A DNA stretch of 9,981 nucleotides, taken from the NCBI GenBank assembly GCA_023396665.1, contig JAEWVL010000184.1, positions 1-9,981 on the forward strand, written 5' to 3'. Shown one piece after another: positions 6,610-9,981 of the stretch; the first letter of the stretch is position 1; every line of letters starts with the position of its first letter. This stretch comes from Spirochaetota bacterium (GTDB taxonomy: Bacteria > Spirochaetota > UBA4802 > JAFGJZ01). A model generated the notes under the pieces. That model had not been told where the DNA came from, ran no database searches, and saw only the letters and a list, made by a program, of their open reading frames with translations. A program made the position numbers and the translations under genes.

Positions 6610-8055
6610 ATGATTACCCGCAAGAGTGTTGCCGAGCTCGCATCCATGCTCGCTCAGAAACAAGCCTCGGCAAAAGAGATAGCCGAAGCCTATATTGGTG
6701 AAATCGATCGTCTTAATCCGACAATAAACGCTTATATCACATTCGATCCGGAATATCTGCTTGCGCAGGCCTTACAGTCCGACGAACGCCGCGCAAAAGC
6801 AAAACCGCTTTCTCAGTGGGACGGTGTTCCGATAGCGGTGAAAGACAACATGTCGACCAAGGGACTGAGAACCACATGCGGTTCAAGGATTCTGCATAAC
6901 TATATCCCCCCTTTTGACGCAAGCGTAATACAAAAACTCAAAGATAAGGGCTTTTGCATACTCGCAAAAGCGAACATGGATGAATTCGCGATGGGCTCGA
7001 CGAACGAGACCTCATACTTCGGTCCCGTACGCAACCCCTGGGACACTGAACGTGTACCCGGCGGCAGCTCGGGGGGTTCTGCAGCCGCAGTCGCCGCATG
7101 CATGGCTCCCGCCGCTCTCGGATCTGACACCGGCGGCTCTATCCGCCTTCCCAGCGGATTCTGCGGCGTCACGGGAATCAAGCCGACATACGGTCGCGTC
7201 TCCCGCTACGGCATCATCGCCTACGCATCGTCGCTCGACCAGGTTGGCACGATTGCTCGTACGGTCGAAGACAACCTGTCACTTCTAAATGTCATCTCCG
7301 GCAAGGATGCGCATGATTCAACCTCGGCTGAGACAGCACCGCTTCGCGAAGAGATCATGAAACAGGGCGTGCAGGGTTTGCGAATAGGGATCCCTGAAGA
7401 GTACTTCGAGGGTGTAGACCCCGAAACTAAAAAAGTTATCGACGACAATCTCTCCGCTCTCGCATCAAGGGGGGCGATACTCGTACCGGTCAGCCTTAAA
7501 ATGAAGAAATATGCGGTTCCGGTTTATTATCTGATCGCAACAGCCGAAGCCTCTTCAAATCTTGCGCGTTATGACGGCATCAAATACGGTTATCGAGCCG
7601 AAGGCGATCTCTCTCTCGAAGAACTGTATCTCAAATCCCGCAGTGAAGGTTTCGGCAGTGAGGTAAAACGGCGAATAATTCTCGGAACCTATGCCCTTTC
7701 TTCCGGCTACTACGACGCCTATTATCTGAAAGCGCTCAGACTTCGATCACTCATCATAGACGATTTTAAAAAAGCCTTCGGCGAGGTTGACATTATCGTG
7801 ACTCCGGTCGCCACATCGACCGCTTTCAAACTCGGCGAGAAAATTTCAGACCCCTTGCAGATGTACATGTCAGACATTCTCACCATATCTGTAAATCTCG
7901 CGGCGTTGCCGGGGCTTGTTGTTCCGGGGGGGTTTGATTCAAAGGGACTTCCGGTTGGTATGCAGATTCTTGCGACACATTTTGACGAAGAGAAAATTTT
8001 TCAGGCGGCATATGCGGTACAAAGCGACAATCCTGTTACTTATCCTGTGTTGTAG
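6610..8055 (+). CDS. gatA: Glutamyl-tRNA(Gln)/aspartyl-tRNA(Asn) amidotransferase subunit A
   Basis: The 481-residue product is close to the usual GatA length (about 485). GatA is the amidase-signature subunit of GatCAB. It hydrolyses glutamine, and the ammonia is used by GatB to convert Glu-tRNA(Gln) to Gln-tRNA(Gln), and Asp-tRNA(Asn) in many bacteria. The amidase signature is intact: VPIAVKDN gives catalytic K78, GGSSGGS gives the cis-Ser S153, and GSDTGGSIR gives the nucleophile S177. The 24-residue spacing between the two serines matches the family. Further GatA hallmarks are KPTYGRVSRYGIIAYASSLDQVG, the helix RIILGTYALSSGYYDAYY, and the C-terminal NLAALPGLVVPGGF. The start is fixed by GGAGG four bases upstream. 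GatB and GatC are absent from the window, so the subunits must be encoded elsewhere. The last 44 bases overlap the next gene, making it the likely head of a four-gene transcript. Confidence 0.97.
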   Translation: MITRKSVAELASMLAQKQASAKEIAEAYIGEIDRLNPTINAYITFDPEYLLAQALQSDERRAKAKPLSQWDGVPIAVKDNMSTKGLRTTCGSRILHNYIPPFDASVIQKLKDKGFCILAKANMDEFAMGSTNETSYFGPVRNPWDTERVPGGSSGGSAAAVAACMAPAALGSDTGGSIRLPSGFCGVTGIKPTYGRVSRYGIIAYASSLDQVGTIARTVEDNLSLLNVISGKDAHDSTSAETAPLREEIMKQGVQGLRIGIPEEYFEGVDPETKKVIDDNLSALASRGAILVPVSLKMKKYAVPVYYLIATAEASSNLARYDGIKYGYRAEGDLSLEELYLKSRSEGFGSEVKRRIILGTYALSSGYYDAYYLKALRLRSLIIDDFKKAFGEVDIIVTPVATSTAFKLGEKISDPLQMYMSDILTISVNLAALPGLVVPGGFDSKGLPVGMQILATHFDEEKIFQAAYAVQSDNPVTYPVL

Positions 8056-8413
8056 TTCCTGTGCCTCTCACGCACAGTTTCGCATCACCGACAGGGTCTA
8101 CGCTCCGATCAGAAAATCGGACAATTGGCGTCGTTCATACAAAATAAAATATCTTGCTCCTTCACGCGGAGCGGCAAGTGAAAAGGTACTGTCCAGAGCC
8201 ACTATGCACATGCAAAGCGGCAATTACAGGGAAGCCGCTGCGATTCTCTCCAGTCTTTCCCGCAACGGTTCCGATGCCGATAGAATCATCAATAATCTCG
8301 GCGTCGCCTACGAAGTACTTGGAGAGAGAAACAAGGCGCTGGCCAGTTATGCGGCCGCATGCCGCTTATCACCAAAAAATCCGTATTACAGGAAAAATCT
8401 CAACAGCCTGTAA
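8012..8413 (+). CDS. Small TPR-containing lipoprotein
   Basis: The 133-residue product has a short basic start (MRYK), a hydrophobic core (ILLLILCC) and a CSSC lipobox-like motif with Cys17, so it is probably a lipid-anchored periplasmic protein. I chose the ATG at 8012 because it puts the signal peptide exactly at the N-terminus; longer in-frame versions would bury it. A weak AGG-type ribosome site lies at 8003-8005. After a linker rich in basic residues (about 23-55) come two tandem tetratricopeptide repeats. The first is about 56-89 (GNYREAAAI); the second, about 90-123, fits the consensus closely, with L96, G97, Y100, A109, Y113, A116 and P121. TPRs mediate protein-protein contacts; the partner is unknown. 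The start is embedded 44 bases inside gatA, which implies translational coupling. With only two repeats it would make a small superhelix, perhaps one that docks with other TPRs. Confidence 0.8.
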   Translation: MRYKATILLLILCCSSCASHAQFRITDRVYAPIRKSDNWRRSYKIKYLAPSRGAASEKVLSRATMHMQSGNYREAAAILSSLSRNGSDADRIINNLGVAYEVLGERNKALASYAAACRLSPKNPYYRKNLNSL

Positions 8414-8414
8414 C

Positions 8415-8420
8415 GGGAGG
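8415..8420 (+). promoter_or_regulatory. Ribosome binding site that fixes the start at 8424
   Basis: GGGAGG lies three bases before ATG 8424 and directly after the stop of the TPR lipoprotein gene (8411-8413). The same reading frame stays open back to about 8154, but that extension overlaps the TPR gene in another frame and has no ribosome site of this quality. Confidence 0.75.
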
Positions 8421-8423
8421 GTT

Positions 8424-9425
8424 ATGGAACTGGTTGTTTTCAACGACAAAGAAAGCGACATCATCTGGAAATGCCAGGAAGAAGTCCAGAAGCGAAGCAA
8501 CGAGCTTGCCCGCGAAAAAATAAACAAGAAAATTGACGCACTGATCGAACTTGCCCGTGCGATATCGCAGTATCCCTCAATTTTCAAGAGCGCCGACATC
8601 GACGGTACCATTCGTACCGCCGGTACGCTTGTTCAAAGCCTCTGCAGCAGAGACCAGATTGACGAGCTGATGCACATACCGACAAAGGCCGTTCTCGGCA
8701 AGGGCTATCTTATCGCCAAAATCAATTTTTTCAACATGCTCAAACAGCTCGCCGATCCGATTCCGGAACTTCGCGAAGAAGCAATTATGATTTCTCAGGA
8801 TATCACCGAGATTGTTTACACTCTTATGAGTGAAGAAGTGTTCATGAACATAATTGAAGACAAGACGATGGATGAGAAAGTGAGAAATCGCACCGCGTTT
8901 CTTCTTGCCAATATATGGGAGTACAGGCTCAATCACGGCGTTTCAGAATTCGCCCCCATTCTCAACTCAATATGGAACGCGAGAAAAAAACTGCGACCGG
9001 TTTTCGGTACCATGCTCGGAACCAGCGAACTGATGACCCTGTCGCTCGATGTCGATCAGGCCTGGATGGGTTTTCTCAATGATCCAACGATTCCGGCCGA
9101 TGTTTTTCCGGCACTTGAAGAATTTCTTTTCGCTCTAACCTATGAAGAACTCTGTGAACTGCGCAAGCAGATGAAAACCCTCGGGCTTCGTTCGGTAACA
9201 AAAAAGGAACTCTACACGATCACCGGCAAAAAACCGCGCTACCCTGAGTTTAACGATTCGGATCCCCGCGAGCTCTATCGGTTTTTCAGAAACAGAAAAC
9301 AAAACGCAATGCTCAGACGCAGTGCGGTTATGGAAGGTCCAAAAAGAACAATAGAAGAGTACATAATGTGCTACATTCTTCAGACATCCTCCTGGACCGG
9401 TAATACGGGCTGGATGAATGTTTGA
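8424..9425 (+). CDS. Conserved-looking helical protein of unknown function
   Basis: The 333-residue product is not recognised. It has no signal peptide or membrane segment, so it is probably cytoplasmic. Residues about 8-48 are a charged amphipathic helix suited to a coiled coil (EEVQKRSNELAREKINKK). Residues about 90-240 form a run of amphipathic helices; stretches such as PELREEAIMISQDITEIVY and DEKVRNRTAFLLANIWEYR resemble HEAT/ARM-like helical pairs, but no repeat period is clear enough to assert. The region 250-300 is basic (KTLGLRSVTKKELY, RFFRNRKQ) and could contact nucleic acid or an acidic partner; this is inference. The C-terminus is short and uncharged (WTGNTGWMNV). It starts ten bases after the TPR lipoprotein and overlaps the next gene by eight bases, placing it firmly in the gatA-led cluster. 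No catalytic motif stands out. Confidence 0.82.
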   Translation: MELVVFNDKESDIIWKCQEEVQKRSNELAREKINKKIDALIELARAISQYPSIFKSADIDGTIRTAGTLVQSLCSRDQIDELMHIPTKAVLGKGYLIAKINFFNMLKQLADPIPELREEAIMISQDITEIVYTLMSEEVFMNIIEDKTMDEKVRNRTAFLLANIWEYRLNHGVSEFAPILNSIWNARKKLRPVFGTMLGTSELMTLSLDVDQAWMGFLNDPTIPADVFPALEEFLFALTYEELCELRKQMKTLGLRSVTKKELYTITGKKPRYPEFNDSDPRELYRFFRNRKQNAMLRRSAVMEGPKRTIEEYIMCYILQTSSWTGNTGWMNV

Positions 9426-9981
9426 CATTCACGAATATTATTTCGGCGAACCGGGGGGATCACTAAACGAAATAGAGCAGCGTGTCACGGAGGAAATAGA
9501 TGCCATAATAAGCGCAGCGCCTTCGCTGTATACCGTTGATCGTTTCAAGAAAAAAGAGTGCCGCATCGACATACTGACACCCGCTCTTGACTATCCCAAC
9601 GGAAGAGTCGACTATATCGATTCGGGAACTATTCGCTTTCAGCTCTCCATTTATCCCGAAATTGAGAAAATCTCCGGCCTTAAGAGCATCATTTTGCGGC
9701 CGCGTCATATCGAATGCAGCGGTGTCGAACTCGTTTCCCTCTATATTCCCGGCAAGCAATGTATAGTTATATATCTTCACTGTCCGCACAATTACACATT
9801 CGACAAGTATCGTTACAACGCATTATCCGAGCCTTATAATCTGGCTTCAATAATCGATCCGCTTGAACTGGGAGCGGGGATTTCCAGTAAGAGGGGGGCC
9901 GAACTTCCTCCGTTGATATATATCCTTTCCACCATCTCACAGCGCAATAGTGACGATGATGCTATTGACAAATTTCTCTTC
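9418..9981 (+). CDS. Protein of unknown function, truncated by the right window edge
   Basis: The ATG at 9418 opens a frame that runs without a stop to the window end, giving 188 residues. It overlaps the upstream stop (TGA at 9423-9425) by eight bases, which together with the lack of a strong ribosome site indicates translational coupling. There is no signal peptide. The visible part looks like mixed alpha/beta structure: an N-terminal acidic helix (SLNEIEQRVTEEIDAI), then alternating strands (GTIRFQLSIYP, KSIILRPRHIEC, GVELVSLYIPG, QCIVIYLHC). Four cysteines (48, 100, 115, 122) are scattered and do not form a metal-binding spacing that I recognise. The codon usage matches the neighbours, supporting a real gene. 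Function unknown. Confidence 0.8.
   Translation, partial: MFDIHEYYFGEPGGSLNEIEQRVTEEIDAIISAAPSLYTVDRFKKKECRIDILTPALDYPNGRVDYIDSGTIRFQLSIYPEIEKISGLKSIILRPRHIECSGVELVSLYIPGKQCIVIYLHCPHNYTFDKYRYNALSEPYNLASIIDPLELGAGISSKRGAELPPLIYILSTISQRNSDDDAIDKFLF

Noticed and set aside
7916..8011. Longer N-terminus for the TPR lipoprotein
   Set aside because: A start at 7916 would put about 32 basic residues before the signal peptide and overlap gatA by 140 bases; the ATG at 8012 gives a normal lipoprotein signal.
8154..8423. Upstream extension of the 333-residue protein to a start at 8154
   Set aside because: It overlaps the TPR repeats of the lipoprotein gene in another frame, and GGGAGG just before 8424 marks the real start.
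1..9981. CRISPR array, tRNA or rRNA genes, insertion sequence or phage genes
   Set aside because: No spaced direct repeats, tRNA cloverleaf, rRNA segment, transposase motif or terminal inverted repeats were seen on reading either strand.

Overview
The window reads as a chromosomal piece of a diderm (Gram-negative-type) bacterium with moderate GC content. All genes I can support lie on the + strand. Two proteins carry lipoprotein-type signal peptides, with relaxed lipoboxes (STSC and CSSC) of the kind often seen in spirochaetes and some other diderms. One of these lipoproteins has a TonB-like C-terminal fold. A spirochaete or a similar deep-branching diderm lineage is my best guess, but no sequence here fixes the phylum.

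Layout. Bases 1-190 may hold the C-terminal tail of a protein that began before the window (weak). A T-rich gap follows, then a predicted lipoprotein with a TonB-like C-terminal domain (475-1065). That gene is closed by a 15-bp perfect hairpin flanked by A and T runs (1092-1124). The next gap (1125-1512) contains a striking cluster of inverted repeats between 1287 and 1444.

Bases 1513-6420 encode one uninterrupted 1635-residue protein. It joins an N-terminal helical and beta-sandwich region of unknown type, a GH13 alpha-amylase-family domain with an intact catalytic triad, a helical linker, and a GT5 glycogen/starch synthase-type domain. This single-chain alpha-glucan polymerase plus GH13 enzyme is the main item of interest. 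It suggests that chain elongation and chain remodelling or transfer are coupled on one polypeptide. No glgB, glgC, glgP or other glycogen gene lies in the window.

After a 189-base gap with two dyads comes gatA (6610-8055), the amidase subunit of the tRNA-dependent amidotransferase, complete with its catalytic residues. It heads a tightly packed, probably translationally coupled cluster. The cluster contains a small TPR lipoprotein whose start lies inside gatA (8012-8413), a helical protein of unknown function (8424-9425), and an unknown protein overlapping it by 8 bases that runs off the right edge (9418 onward). GatB and GatC are not present. The downstream genes give no obvious link to tRNA amidation, so the cluster may simply be a shared transcript.
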